A DNA stretch of 64,000 nucleotides from Poriferisodalis sp965116245 (GTDB lineage: Bacteria; Actinomycetota; Acidimicrobiia; Acidimicrobiales; Poriferisodalaceae). Below are positions 1 to 8,365 of this stretch, in pieces. Location: NCBI GenBank assembly GCA_965116245.1, contig OZ220497.1, forward strand, positions 2,833,934-2,897,933, given 5' to 3'. A program made the translations under genes and the position numbers. Below the pieces are notes generated by a model. The model did no database searches. It was not told the origin of the DNA and worked only from the letters and a program-made list of their open reading frames with translations. Every line of letters begins with the position of its first letter. Positions within the stretch are counted from its first letter, which is position 1.

Positions 1-462
1 GACCGCATCGGCCAGCGCCTGGGCCACGGCTTGTCCTTCGGCTTCAGGACCTAGGGCACCGCGCACCCGATAGATGTCGGCCCCACCTGTTACCTCCACA
101 TACTGCACACGCGCGTCAGGCACGCCGGCTGCGGCAGCTACCGCAGCCACATCGTCGGTAGTCAAGCTGTCATCGCTGGCAGCGCCGGTAGATCTGGTGC
201 CAGAGTCTGTGTCCGCGGGAGTGGTGTCTTCAGAATCGCTGCTACCAGAATCGCTGTCTTCGGCACTTGCCGCCTGCTCGTCTACTGGAATCTCCCATAC
301 CGAGCCGCCTTCGAACTCGATGCCCAGGTTCAGGCCGCGCACTAGCAACGCCACCACACACACCAGCACCAACAGTGCTGAGCCGAGGATGACTTTGCGA
401 GCTACCCGCAGAATGTCCCAACTGTTCTCACCTCGATAAAAGGAGCGCAGCGCTGCAATCAT
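1..462 (-). CDS. secF: Protein-export membrane protein SecF (C-terminal part outside window)
   Basis: Partner of SecD in the proton-driven SecDF complex that helps preproteins through SecYEG. On the minus strand the ATG at 462 follows a strong GCAGGAGG site and overlaps the secD stop as ATGA, so the two genes are translationally coupled. The visible 154 residues show a short cytoplasmic start, one membrane helix (about 24-43) and the GIEFEGGS signature that opens the first extracytoplasmic domain. Directly after it comes an acidic Ser/Asp/Thr/Ala-rich insert of about 45 residues (roughly 61-105), which ordinary SecF proteins lack. The rest of the gene, with the remaining helices, lies beyond base 1. 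Confidence 0.93.
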   Translation of the reverse strand, partial: MIAALRSFYRGENSWDILRVARKVILGSALLVLVCVVALLVRGLNLGIEFEGGSVWEIPVDEQAASAEDSDSGSSDSEDTTPADTDSGTRSTGAASDDSLTTDDVAAVAAAAGVPDARVQYVEVTGGADIYRVRGALGPEAEGQAVAQALADAV

Positions 463-2108
463 GACGTGCCTCCTGCAGCGGCTGGCGCCGCTGCTACATC
501 AGCGTCGGTACCGGGTAGCACACCGAGCCGTCGAGGTTGCTCGTTCACCAATCGTCGAGCGATGAACACCACCAAAGGACGCATGAAGAAATACGACACG
601 GCCAAGTCGATGAGGGTGGCCAGCCCGAGATAAAGGGCGAAGCCGCGGACGGTTCCGCTGGTGAGTTGATACAGCACACCCGCACCGATTAGCGAGGCCA
701 AGTCGGCCCACACGATCGTCCTGAATGCGCCGCCAAAACTGGCGTCGGCGGCAGATCGCACCGCTCGTCCGCGTCGTACTTCTTCCTTTATGCGCTCGTA
801 GTAGACGATGTTGGAGTCAACCTGGACACCGATCGAAACGATGATGCCGGTAGCGCCTGCCAAGGTGAGCGCCAGTCCGCGACTCTCGCCGAGCCAACTG
901 ATGAGCGACCACAAGACCGAGCCGCTGATTGCCAAGCTGGCCACCGCCACGATTCCGAGCAGCCGGTAATACAGCAGCATGTAGAGGCCCACGAGGATGA
1001 GCCCGATGATGCCAGCGACCGCGCCTGCGCGCAGCGTTCCCTCGCCCAGAGTGGCCGACACGGTGCGTACATCGTCCTGCTCGAACTCCACTGGCAACGC
1101 TCCGAAGCGCAGCGCAACCGCAAGATCTCTGGCTCCCTCCTCGTCGAAGGAGCCCGAGATAACCGCAGTTCCACCGAACTCGGTTGCCTGGATGACCGGC
1201 GCAGACTCGACCACGCCATCGAGCACAATCGCCACCTGTTGCCCGTAGTAGCGAGCAGCGATGCTGTCGAAGCCGACCGCGCCCTCAGCGTTCAGCTCCA
1301 GGTTGACAACCCACTCGTTGTTGAAGGTTGCCACCGCCTCGGCCACTGCCTCGCCGGTTAGCTCAGCCCGACCCAGCACGTAACCGGCGAATCCTCCGCG
1401 GTCTGGCAGCACCACAGCTTGATCGGCAACGTCATTTTCAGGCGTGGAAAACTCAGGGAACGCACCTTCTTCCGCAGCCCCTTCTGTGGTGCCGGTTCCT
1501 TCTACGGCGACTTCGCCATCAGCAGCAGCGTCGTCCGGCGCCGGATCTTCAGCAACAACATCATCGGCAACAGCGTCATCGGGAACCGTGTCTTCGGCCA
1601 CCATGTCTTCGGCAACAGCGTCATCGGGCACCGTGTCTTCGGCGACAACATCTTCTTCGGCAGCGGGGTCGCCAGCGGCAGCATCGTCGGCCTCGTCGAC
1701 CGTGTTGTTATAGGTGGCAGCCAGCTCTTGCGCGGAGTAAAACTCCTCTTCGTCGAAGGGATTGAACGTATTGAGCACCGGACGGAATCGAAGCTCTGCT
1801 GTCTGCCCAACCAAATCGACGGCCCGCTGCTTGTCCTTGACGCCGGGAAGCTGAATCACAACCTGATCGCCCTGAAGTGTGATGTCCGGCTCAGCCACGC
1901 CCAGAGCGTCAACACGCGAGCGGATGATCTCCATTGCTCGATCTAGTTGCTCGGCGTCGGCTGGCGTAGTGGGCCGCAACAGCACCTCCACGCCGCCTTG
2001 CAACTGCACCCCGAGCACCGGTGCCCAGCCCGCGGCGAGCACAGCGGCGAGCGAGCCGAATCCGATCAGGATTGCTAGGAGTAGCGAAACGATCTGCGAA
2101 CGACGCAC
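459..2108 (-). CDS. secD: Protein translocase subunit SecD
   Basis: SecD subunit of the SecDF export motor. The protein has one N-terminal helix, the large extracytoplasmic P1 domain and five C-terminal helices; the membrane region carries the VDSNIVYYERIKEE loop typical of the RND-like SecD core. Within P1 (about residues 135-225) there is an acidic low-complexity insert built on a 15-residue period of the AVAEDMVAEDTVPDD kind, encoded by a 45-bp DNA repeat. Translation starts at a GTG 43 bp downstream of yajC, without an obvious strong ribosome site. The stop overlaps the secF ATG. Length (549 aa) is near that of other actinobacterial SecD proteins, which also vary in this loop. Confidence 0.95.
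   Translation of the reverse strand: MRRSQIVSLLLAILIGFGSLAAVLAAGWAPVLGVQLQGGVEVLLRPTTPADAEQLDRAMEIIRSRVDALGVAEPDITLQGDQVVIQLPGVKDKQRAVDLVGQTAELRFRPVLNTFNPFDEEEFYSAQELAATYNNTVDEADDAAAGDPAAEEDVVAEDTVPDDAVAEDMVAEDTVPDDAVADDVVAEDPAPDDAAADGEVAVEGTGTTEGAAEEGAFPEFSTPENDVADQAVVLPDRGGFAGYVLGRAELTGEAVAEAVATFNNEWVVNLELNAEGAVGFDSIAARYYGQQVAIVLDGVVESAPVIQATEFGGTAVISGSFDEEGARDLAVALRFGALPVEFEQDDVRTVSATLGEGTLRAGAVAGIIGLILVGLYMLLYYRLLGIVAVASLAISGSVLWSLISWLGESRGLALTLAGATGIIVSIGVQVDSNIVYYERIKEEVRRGRAVRSAADASFGGAFRTIVWADLASLIGAGVLYQLTSGTVRGFALYLGLATLIDLAVSYFFMRPLVVFIARRLVNEQPRRLGVLPGTDADVAAAPAAAGGTS
1563..1652. repeat. 45-bp tandem repeat inside secD
   Basis: Two near-identical 45-bp units (1563-1607 and 1608-1652), flanked by more degenerate copies. 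The unit is a multiple of three, so copy changes keep the secD frame and alter only the length of the acidic insert. Confidence 0.8.
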
Positions 2109-2151
2109 GTTGAGTACTAGAAGCTCTCGATAGCAGTCGGGACGGTCAGGC

Positions 2152-2475
2152 TCATTCCGGTTCGTTCCCAGAATCCGATGTGGGCGGGTCGACAGCTATA
2201 TCACCCATATCACCGCTGGCGTTCGTAAGGATCTCCCCTATGGCGCGCCGCTGCACTCGCAGCTCCACGTCACTGTCCACCTCAATGCAGAGCACCTCAC
2301 CCGGCTCCTCAACTGCCACGATTCTGCCAATGATGCCCCCAACAGTGGCGACTTCGTCGCCGACATCGGCGGCCTTCAGCAAGGCGGCACGTTCAGCCGC
2401 CCGCTTGCGCTGGGGCCGGATCATCAACAAGTACATGAGGGCGAATACTGCGACCAGCAGGATGATCGAACCCAT
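2152..2475 (-). CDS. yajC: Preprotein translocase auxiliary subunit YajC
   Basis: Small accessory subunit of the SecDF-YajC complex. I chose the ATG at 2475, preceded by GAGGAGC at good spacing, over an in-frame start 15 codons upstream, because the protein then begins with the family's single membrane helix followed at once by the MIRPQRKR positive cluster. The short soluble domain has the GDEVATVGGIIG signature, followed by an acidic C-terminal tail. Gene order tgt-yajC-secD-secF is the classic one. Between tgt and yajC lies a 14-bp tandem repeat array. Confidence 0.95.
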   Translation of the reverse strand: MGSIILLVAVFALMYLLMIRPQRKRAAERAALLKAADVGDEVATVGGIIGRIVAVEEPGEVLCIEVDSDVELRVQRRAIGEILTNASGDMGDIAVDPPTSDSGNEPE

Positions 2476-2539
2476 AACGTGCTCCTCAGCGCGGCTTCGT
2501 TCGGCGCGATATCTGGCCAACTGTTGCTAGCAGATTGCC

Positions 2540-2609
2540 CAGTGTCAGTTACTCAGTGTCAGTTACTCAGTATCAGCTACTCAGTATGAGCAACTCAGTG
2601 TGAGCTACT
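2540..2609. repeat. 14-bp tandem repeat, five imperfect copies, upstream of yajC
   Basis: Five contiguous 14-bp units of the type CAGTGTCAGTTACT, degrading toward the right. There are no spacers, so it is not a CRISPR. It lies between yajC and the upstream tgt gene, in the likely 5' leader or promoter region of yajC-secDF. Confidence 0.85.
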
Positions 2610-2712
2610 CACTGTGAACGACCTCAAAGCGGAGCGCGCCAGTATGGGCACGCTTCCGATCTGAGGTCGGCACGGTCGGTCAGCGTACCGGCCCATTGAG
2701 GTCAACCACGGC

Positions 2713-4083
2713 TCAGCCCCAGACTTCGTGGACCTGCTCACGAAAGGCGCTGAATCGTCCTTCTTCAATCGCAGCCCGCGCGTCGGCCACTAAGTCGGTG
2801 AGAAACGCAATGTTGTGCAACGTGAGGATGCGGCTGGCTGTCGGCTCGTTCACGCTCATCAAGTGACGGAGATAGCCGCGACTAAAGCGAGCACCGGGTC
2901 GTGGAGGGCCATCGGCACCCACCGCGTCCTCCGTGCGCTCCGTGCGAGGCTCCAACGGCGTGGTGTCGCGAGCGAAGCGGGCGTTTCGAATGTTGATGCG
3001 ACCCTGCGGCGTTAGCGCCGTGCCGTGGCGACCCAGCCGGCTTGGCAGCACACAATCAAACATGTCCACGCCCATAGCGATGGCATCAACTATGCGAGCC
3101 GGATCGCCTACACCCATCAGATACCGGGGTCTGTCGGCAGGTAACACTTCGACTGCTGCACGTATAGCTGGACCCATCTGTTCGCGAGACTCCCCCACCG
3201 ACAGCCCGCCGATGCCGTAACCGTCAAAACCGATCGACGCCAGTGTCTCGCCACTAGCCCGCCGAAGCTCAGTGTCGGCTCCGCCCTGACAGATGCCGAA
3301 CAGCGCCTGCGCCCCGGCAATTCCTTCTTGGCGCGCAGTCGTCATAGCCGCCGCTGCTCTGGCCGCCCACAGGTGAGTGCGCCGAGTGGCCTCACGCACC
3401 ACCTCCGGCGGTGCAGGTAACTCTGGACAGACATCCAGCGCCATCTGAATGTCTGATCCCAAGCGACGCTGCGCATTTACTGCGTCTTCAGGAGTCATCC
3501 GCATCCGGCTTCCGTCGTAAGTAGAACGAAACGTGACTCCTTCGTCGTCGACCTTCGATCTGACATCGGGCGCCGCACTGCCATCACGGCTGGGCTGACC
3601 GGGGCCGCCGCTACGGCGGCTGGGCTGACCGGGGCCGCCGCTACGGCGGCTGGGCTGACCGGGGCCGCCGCTACGGCGGCCCAGGGACATGACCTGGAAT
3701 CCGCCAGAGTCGGTCAGAAAGTGGCCACCCCAGCCGGAAAAGCCGTGCAACCCGCCGAGAGCCTCCACTACTTCCACTCCGGGTCGTGCCGCTAGGTGGT
3801 AAGTGTTGGCCAGCACTACCTCAAGGCCGAGCTGCTCGTAGTCGCTGGCGTCTAGATGGATGACAGCGCCGCGAGTTCCCACCGGCATGAAAACCGGCGT
3901 CTGGAACGTGCCGCGAGCAGTCGTGACCTGGCCACGTCGAGCCGCGCCATCCGAAGCCAGCAGACGGTACACAAGCCTGCTTGAAGCAAGTCCGCTCTGG
4001 CTACTGCTGCGATCACCGGTGCTAGCTACATGTTCATTACCGCTCAAAGCTGTTCTCGATCCCAGGCTTGACTCGGGGCTCAC
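2713..4083 (-). CDS. tgt: tRNA-guanine (queuine) transglycosylase
   Basis: Exchanges G34 of GUN-anticodon tRNAs for the queuosine precursor preQ1. Both catalytic aspartates are present, in TDSGGFQ and in FDCVLPSR. The start is a GTG overlapping the queA stop as GTGA. Two departures from the family stand out. Between VMSLG and DEGVTFRS about 35 residues are inserted, including three exact copies of RRSGGPGQPS from a 30-bp DNA repeat. Near the C-terminus, where bacterial enzymes carry the zinc ligands CxCxxC before YLRHL, the stretch from PLEP to SRGYLRHL contains no cysteine at all; only the histidine of TLHN remains. The N-terminal 35 residues are Ser-rich and probably disordered. Function is very likely but the metal site appears lost. 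Confidence 0.93.
   Translation of the reverse strand: MSPESSLGSRTALSGNEHVASTGDRSSSQSGLASSRLVYRLLASDGAARRGQVTTARGTFQTPVFMPVGTRGAVIHLDASDYEQLGLEVVLANTYHLAARPGVEVVEALGGLHGFSGWGGHFLTDSGGFQVMSLGRRSGGPGQPSRRSGGPGQPSRRSGGPGQPSRDGSAAPDVRSKVDDEGVTFRSTYDGSRMRMTPEDAVNAQRRLGSDIQMALDVCPELPAPPEVVREATRRTHLWAARAAAAMTTARQEGIAGAQALFGICQGGADTELRRASGETLASIGFDGYGIGGLSVGESREQMGPAIRAAVEVLPADRPRYLMGVGDPARIVDAIAMGVDMFDCVLPSRLGRHGTALTPQGRINIRNARFARDTTPLEPRTERTEDAVGADGPPRPGARFSRGYLRHLMSVNEPTASRILTLHNIAFLTDLVADARAAIEEGRFSAFREQVHEVWG
3591..3680. repeat. 30-bp minisatellite inside tgt, three identical copies
   Basis: Three perfect 30-bp copies (3591-3620, 3621-3650, 3651-3680), with a partial fourth at the left edge. They encode the RRSGGPGQPS decapeptide three times. 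Perfect identity points to recent expansion or ongoing homogenisation. Confidence 0.92.
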
Positions 4084-5396
4084 TGCGCTTGGAGCGGAGC
4101 GCTGCGAGACAACAACATCGCGTCACCGAAAGACAAAAAGCGGTAGCCGTCAGCCAACGCAACCTCATACAAGTCTCGCCAGCGAGGCCCCACGAACGCG
4201 TCTATGAGCAACAACAGCGAAGAACGAGGCAGGTGAAAATTGGTGAGCATCGCGTCTACTAGCAAGAACTCCGCACCACGCCTCAGGTAGAGATCAGTCC
4301 AGCCGCAAACATCGGCATCAAACTCAGCATCACCCGCGGCCGCCGAGGGGCGTTTCAACTGGCGAGCCGCAGATTCGAGTGCCCTCACCGTGGTGGTACC
4401 CACGGCCACGACACGCTCGGCCGCAGCGCACGCAGTGAGTGTCTGTGCGGGTACCCGATAGTGCTCCGAGTGCATCTCATGCTCGTCGGCATGTTCGGCA
4501 GTAACAGGTGCGAAGGTGTCCAAACCAACTGTCAGATCCACCGCCGCTATCGCCACACCAGCGCAGCGCAGCCCTTCCAGCACTTGTTCTGTCAAATGCA
4601 GCCCCGCAGTCGGAGCAGCAGCGGAACCATCCGACGTTGCGTAGACAGTCTGGTAGCGGTCCGCTAGAGCAGTTTGCACAGCGTCGTTCACCGCGGCGTC
4701 GCCCACAGCAGCCTCATCCAGCGCAGCATCCCCCACTGCAGCGTCGTCCACTGCAGCCTCGTTTTGTGCGACCTCGCCGTCCGCAGCATTTACCCCCAAT
4801 CGCTGAGCGATAGCGCGACGTGCGATGCCCGGATCTATGTAGGGCGGAAGCGGCGTATCGCCTGCCTGTTTCAGGAGCCCGACCTGCGACACGTCTATGA
4901 GCGGCGTCTCACCTACCAGTACCTGCACCGCCCGGCGATGGCCGTCCAAGCGCTCACCCACCACAACTCTCAGGCTCGGGTCCCTATCGGACACCAGCAC
5001 CGCTCCATCCGCTATCCGCCGCGATGGACGCACCAGCGCAGCCCAGCCCCAGTTGCTATTGCTCCGGTTGCGACTACCCCGGTTGCTATTGCCCCAGTTG
5101 CGATGGAGTGCGCGGCGTTGAGACGTCGAATCGGCCGCCATCTCGAGCGGTGCGAGCAGTAGCACCTCGGCTGCGCCGCCGCTTCGCTTGCGCAGTGGTA
5201 AGCGGGCGGGCATTACCCGCGTTTCGTTCACGACTAGTAGATCTCCAGCGCGAAGCAGCGAGGGCAGTTCGCTGATACGGCTGTGCCCAGGAGCTTCACC
5301 CCAACCGCGGTCAACTAGCAGACGGGCAGAATCGCGCGGCTCAATGGGTACTTGCGCTATCGCGGAAGTAGGCAACTCGTAGTCAAACTCAGCCAT
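4080..5396 (-). CDS. queA: S-adenosylmethionine:tRNA ribosyltransferase-isomerase QueA
   Basis: Transfers and isomerises the ribosyl part of SAM onto preQ1-modified tRNA, giving epoxyqueuosine; it acts directly after Tgt. Family motifs are present: FDYELP near the start, AAPTAGLHLTE, VGLDTFAPV, HSEHYRVP and TNFHLPRSSLLLL near the end. Two insertions are unusual: an Asn/Arg/Gly/Trp-rich stretch from a 30-bp DNA repeat (about residues 90-110) and an Ala/Asp-rich stretch from 15-bp units just before YQTVYA. The ATG at 5396 gives the canonical N-terminus but has a poor ribosome site. The frame stays open back to a GTG at 5579 that would overlap the ruvB stop (GTGA), so a roughly 61-residue N-terminal extension is possible. 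Confidence 0.92.
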   Translation of the reverse strand: MAEFDYELPTSAIAQVPIEPRDSARLLVDRGWGEAPGHSRISELPSLLRAGDLLVVNETRVMPARLPLRKRSGGAAEVLLLAPLEMAADSTSQRRALHRNWGNSNRGSRNRSNSNWGWAALVRPSRRIADGAVLVSDRDPSLRVVVGERLDGHRRAVQVLVGETPLIDVSQVGLLKQAGDTPLPPYIDPGIARRAIAQRLGVNAADGEVAQNEAAVDDAAVGDAALDEAAVGDAAVNDAVQTALADRYQTVYATSDGSAAAPTAGLHLTEQVLEGLRCAGVAIAAVDLTVGLDTFAPVTAEHADEHEMHSEHYRVPAQTLTACAAAERVVAVGTTTVRALESAARQLKRPSAAAGDAEFDADVCGWTDLYLRRGAEFLLVDAMLTNFHLPRSSLLLLIDAFVGPRWRDLYEVALADGYRFLSFGDAMLLSRSAPLQAQ

Positions 5397-5575
5397 CTTG
5401 AGTTGTGACTGACTCGTCGGCCGATGCTGGCCTTCGCGATTACGGAGACTGGGATGCAGAAGCTCGCGAGCCGAGTCGCCAAGGCCTGGGTCATTGGCGT
5501 CTGGGGCTTTAGGGTTTGGGTCTCTAGGGTCTGGGACTTCGCGTTCCAAGGCGTTGCGTTGCAAGTCAGGTGCTC

Positions 5576-7015
5576 TCACCACGGCGCGAGGTCGACCGAT
5601 GACTGCTCCGGTGACACTGTGCTACTCGCCCCTGCGCTGCTCGCCTCTGCACTCGTAGCCCCCGGATCGCTGGCCCCCGGATTGCTGGCCCCCGGATTGC
5701 TGGCCCCCGGATTGCTGGCCCCCGGGTTGGTAGGCCCAGGATTGGTAGCAGCGGTGGCCTCTGGCGGCTCCGGCGCTGGCATCGGCTGCGCAGCTTCAGG
5801 CGCCGGTAGATGCGATTCAACCGGTACATGCGAATCAAAGAGTGTGACCTCCGAGTTGATTTCGGTTTCAGCACCATGAGCCAACAGCGCTGCTGAGGGC
5901 GGAACGGCTACGTCGAGGTGGGTGTACGCGGCTGCGGTGGCGATGCGGCCTCGAGGAGTGCGCTGCAACAAGCCCTGCTGAATCAAGAACGGTTCGTACA
6001 CATCCTCCACAGTTTCGGTTTGCTCGCCTACGGCTATTGCAAGGGTTGAGAGACCCAACGGTCGCCCCCCATGCGTCACAGCTAGAGCGTCGAGAATGGC
6101 TCGGTCAACCTTGTCGAGCCCTAGTTTGTCCACACCAAACATGGCGAGTCCCTCGCGTGCCACTTGCAGGTCGATGGCTCCAGCAGCTCTCACCTGAGCG
6201 AAGTCGCGCACCCTACGCAGCAGCCGATTAGCGATTCTGGGTGTGCCGCGGCTGCGCGCAGCAATCTCCGCAGCCCCATCTGGCAGCACGTTCACACCGA
6301 GGATTCCAGCCGCACGAGTCACGATCGTCGTCAGATCCTCAGTGGAGTAATAGTCCAGACGCTCCACCAGGCCGAACCGGTCGCGTAGTGGGCCTGAGAT
6401 CAGCCCAGTGCGCGTGGTCGCGCCAACCAACGTGAAGCGCGGCAGATCGAACCTGATCGAACGGGCATTGGGTCCCTTGCCCAACACGACATCAATTGCG
6501 TAGTCCTCCATGGCTGGGTAGAGCACTTCTTCGACCATCTTTGGCAAACGGTGAATCTCGTCGATGAACATCACATCACCATCAGCCAGGTTCGTGAGAA
6601 TTGCGGCGAGATCGCCAGCACGCTCAACCGCGGGCCCAGAAGTGAGATGCAGCGCCGAGCCCAGCTCTGCCGCGATGATGCCCGCCAATGTTGTTTTGCC
6701 CAAACCGGGCGGGCCCGCGAACAGCAAGTGGTCCGGCGGCTGGTTGCGGGCCTGCGCTGCCTGCAAGGTGATGGCTACGTGGGCACGAACCTCGGGTTGG
6801 CCGACGAACTCGGCCAGCGATGTAGGTCGCAAGCTGACATCGGCATCGTGCTCATCGCCCGACTGAGGCGCAGGATCGGTGATCTCATCGCGACCTGCCT
6901 CTGGGCTGACGCCCGATGTTGGGTTGCGGCCCGATACTGGGCTGTCGGCCGAAGCTGGGCTAGCTGCCGGCTCGCCTCGCCGGTAGCCCTCGGTGCGAGA
7001 CCCTCCCGGGCTCAT
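5576..7015 (-). CDS. ruvB: Holliday junction branch-migration ATPase RuvB
   Basis: Hexameric AAA+ motor that drives Holliday junction branch migration with RuvA. Walker A is GPPGLGKTT, Walker B FIDEIH, sensor 1 ATTRTG, and the C-terminal winged helix carries the RTPRGR motif. The ATG at 7015 overlaps the ruvA stop (ATGA). At 479 aa it is about 130 residues longer than usual: roughly 60 Ser/Pro-rich residues precede the normal start, and about 105 residues follow the winged helix, including four NPGAS repeats encoded by 15-bp tandem DNA. Both extensions look disordered and probably do not affect the ATPase core. Confidence 0.96.
   Translation of the reverse strand: MSPGGSRTEGYRRGEPAASPASADSPVSGRNPTSGVSPEAGRDEITDPAPQSGDEHDADVSLRPTSLAEFVGQPEVRAHVAITLQAAQARNQPPDHLLFAGPPGLGKTTLAGIIAAELGSALHLTSGPAVERAGDLAAILTNLADGDVMFIDEIHRLPKMVEEVLYPAMEDYAIDVVLGKGPNARSIRFDLPRFTLVGATTRTGLISGPLRDRFGLVERLDYYSTEDLTTIVTRAAGILGVNVLPDGAAEIAARSRGTPRIANRLLRRVRDFAQVRAAGAIDLQVAREGLAMFGVDKLGLDKVDRAILDALAVTHGGRPLGLSTLAIAVGEQTETVEDVYEPFLIQQGLLQRTPRGRIATAAAYTHLDVAVPPSAALLAHGAETEINSEVTLFDSHVPVESHLPAPEAAQPMPAPEPPEATAATNPGPTNPGASNPGASNPGASNPGASDPGATSAEASSAGASSTVSPEQSSVDLAPW
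5651..5740. repeat. 15-bp tandem repeat in the 3' part of ruvB
   Basis: Six 15-bp units of the ATTGCTGGCCCCCGG type; the central three (5681-5725) are identical. They encode the NPGAS pentapeptides of the RuvB tail. Confidence 0.9.
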
Positions 7016-7632
7016 CGGGAGCCCAACTCACGTAGCGCAAAGCGCAACAACTCTGCGGTGTCGAGCGCCGGGTCACGCGCTGTTTCGACGTTGACTGCGG
7101 CCATAGCTTCGCGCACTTCGGGGGAGCTGAACCCCATCTGGCTCAAAGCAGCACGCACCTCCGACGCCGCAGTAGCTAGCCCGTCGCCTGCAACATTGCC
7201 ATAGGTGCTGGAGTCGGAACCTTCTGGTACTCCGAGACGTGATTTGAGGTCCAGCACCATCCGCTTGGATGTCTTGGCGCCTATGCCGGGCACCAATTCA
7301 AGTGCTGAGGCGTCGTCGTAGGCCACTGCGCGCCGCAGCTCATCGGGCGGCAAGTGGTTCAACACTGCTAGAGCCAACGACGGACCAACACCGTGCGCTC
7401 CGAGCAACGCCTCAAAGCAACGTCGCTCATCAAGGCCGGTGAAGCCGTATAGGTCCGAACTGTCTTCGCGCACACGATGATGCACATATACGAGGCACTC
7501 CTCACCCACCGGACCTGCAGTGGCCAGCGTCGAGAGGCTGACAGTCACCCGATACCCCACACCGCCAGTTTCGATCAATAGTTCACCCTCGGGGTCCTTG
7601 TGGATCAGCCGTCCTCGTACCGAGCCGATCAT
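7012..7632 (-). CDS. ruvA: Holliday junction DNA-binding protein RuvA
   Basis: Tetrameric junction-binding subunit of RuvAB. I chose the ATG at 7632, which overlaps the ruvC stop (ATGA), because the protein then begins MIGSVRGRL as in the family; the longer open frame upstream runs inside ruvC. The OB-fold N-terminal domain, helix-hairpin-helix motifs (GVGPSLALAVL, PGIGAKTSKRMVLDLK) and C-terminal UBA-like RuvB-contact domain are all there in 206 residues, a normal length. Confidence 0.96.
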   Translation of the reverse strand: MIGSVRGRLIHKDPEGELLIETGGVGYRVTVSLSTLATAGPVGEECLVYVHHRVREDSSDLYGFTGLDERRCFEALLGAHGVGPSLALAVLNHLPPDELRRAVAYDDASALELVPGIGAKTSKRMVLDLKSRLGVPEGSDSSTYGNVAGDGLATAASEVRAALSQMGFSSPEVREAMAAVNVETARDPALDTAELLRFALRELGSR

Positions 7633-8150
7633 GTCGCTACCGAACGTTCCACGGCACGGTGCCAGCCGCTCTGGGATAAGTGACATAGCGCCACCGCTAC
7701 CGCGTCGGCCGCATCTGCTGGCCTGGGGAGCTCCTTTAGCCTCAACAACTTGCACACCATGCGCTGCATTTGAGACTTGTCCGCGCCGCCCCATCCCGCT
7801 ATTGCCCGCTTGATCTCGGTAGGTGTGTACTCAACCACTTCTGCACCGGCTTCAGCAGCAAGCGCCATCGTTAAACCAGCTACCTGAGCAACGCCGATCG
7901 CTGTGCGTACGTTGACCTGGAAGAACACTCGCTCCACCGCAACGACCGCGGGTTGGAATTCGTCAATCAGAGACTGCATCTCGCGCATCTGCGCGGCGAG
8001 GCGAACCGGTGTCGACTCATGAGGATCAGTTCGAACGACACCTATGGCAACAGCCTCTATGCGGGCGCGCTGCGTGCCTGAGGCTGAGATCTGCTCCACG
8101 ACGCCGTACCCGCAACGCGACAAACCGGGGTCGATCCCCAAGACGAACAT
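7629..8150 (-). CDS. ruvC: Crossover junction endodeoxyribonuclease RuvC
   Basis: Resolves Holliday junctions by paired nicks. The RNase H-like fold begins with LGIDPGLSRCGYG, which holds the first catalytic aspartate; AVERVFFQVN holds a catalytic glutamate, and the C-terminal DAADAVAVALCH carries the last acidic pair. The protein is 173 aa, normal for the family. It is the first gene of the coupled ruvC-ruvA-ruvB set. The 215 bp between it and yebC hold no gene I can support and may carry the promoter. Confidence 0.96.
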   Translation of the reverse strand: MFVLGIDPGLSRCGYGVVEQISASGTQRARIEAVAIGVVRTDPHESTPVRLAAQMREMQSLIDEFQPAVVAVERVFFQVNVRTAIGVAQVAGLTMALAAEAGAEVVEYTPTEIKRAIAGWGGADKSQMQRMVCKLLRLKELPRPADAADAVAVALCHLSQSGWHRAVERSVAT

Positions 8151-8365
8151 CAGTATGAACCGTAGCGTTCGACGGAGCCGTTAGCGGTCATGCACCAGCC
8201 AGTGAATCCACGCAAGCCAGCAGTCACCGCGCCACGCCAGACACACCGGCAGTGTGTCTCCGCTACGGGCCGGTGCCGTTGAGCGGAGTGACCGAGCAGC
8301 ACAACAGCGCTGTTGAGCAGTAATGCGGCACGGTTAGTCCGTGTTCGGTACAACACACATCACCG

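Noticed and set aside
74..439. Plus-strand frame of 121 codons opposite secF
   Set aside because: It mirrors the acidic insert and first domain of SecF on the other strand; SecF has the family motifs and ribosome site, this frame has neither.
1419..1946. Plus-strand frame of 175 codons opposite secD
   Set aside because: Its open length comes from the GC-rich 45-bp repeat of secD; no start signal or family resemblance.
2540..2609. Possible CRISPR array (also at 11270, 42541 and 55621)
   Set aside because: Units are contiguous without spacers and only 13-16 bp long, and no cas genes are present.
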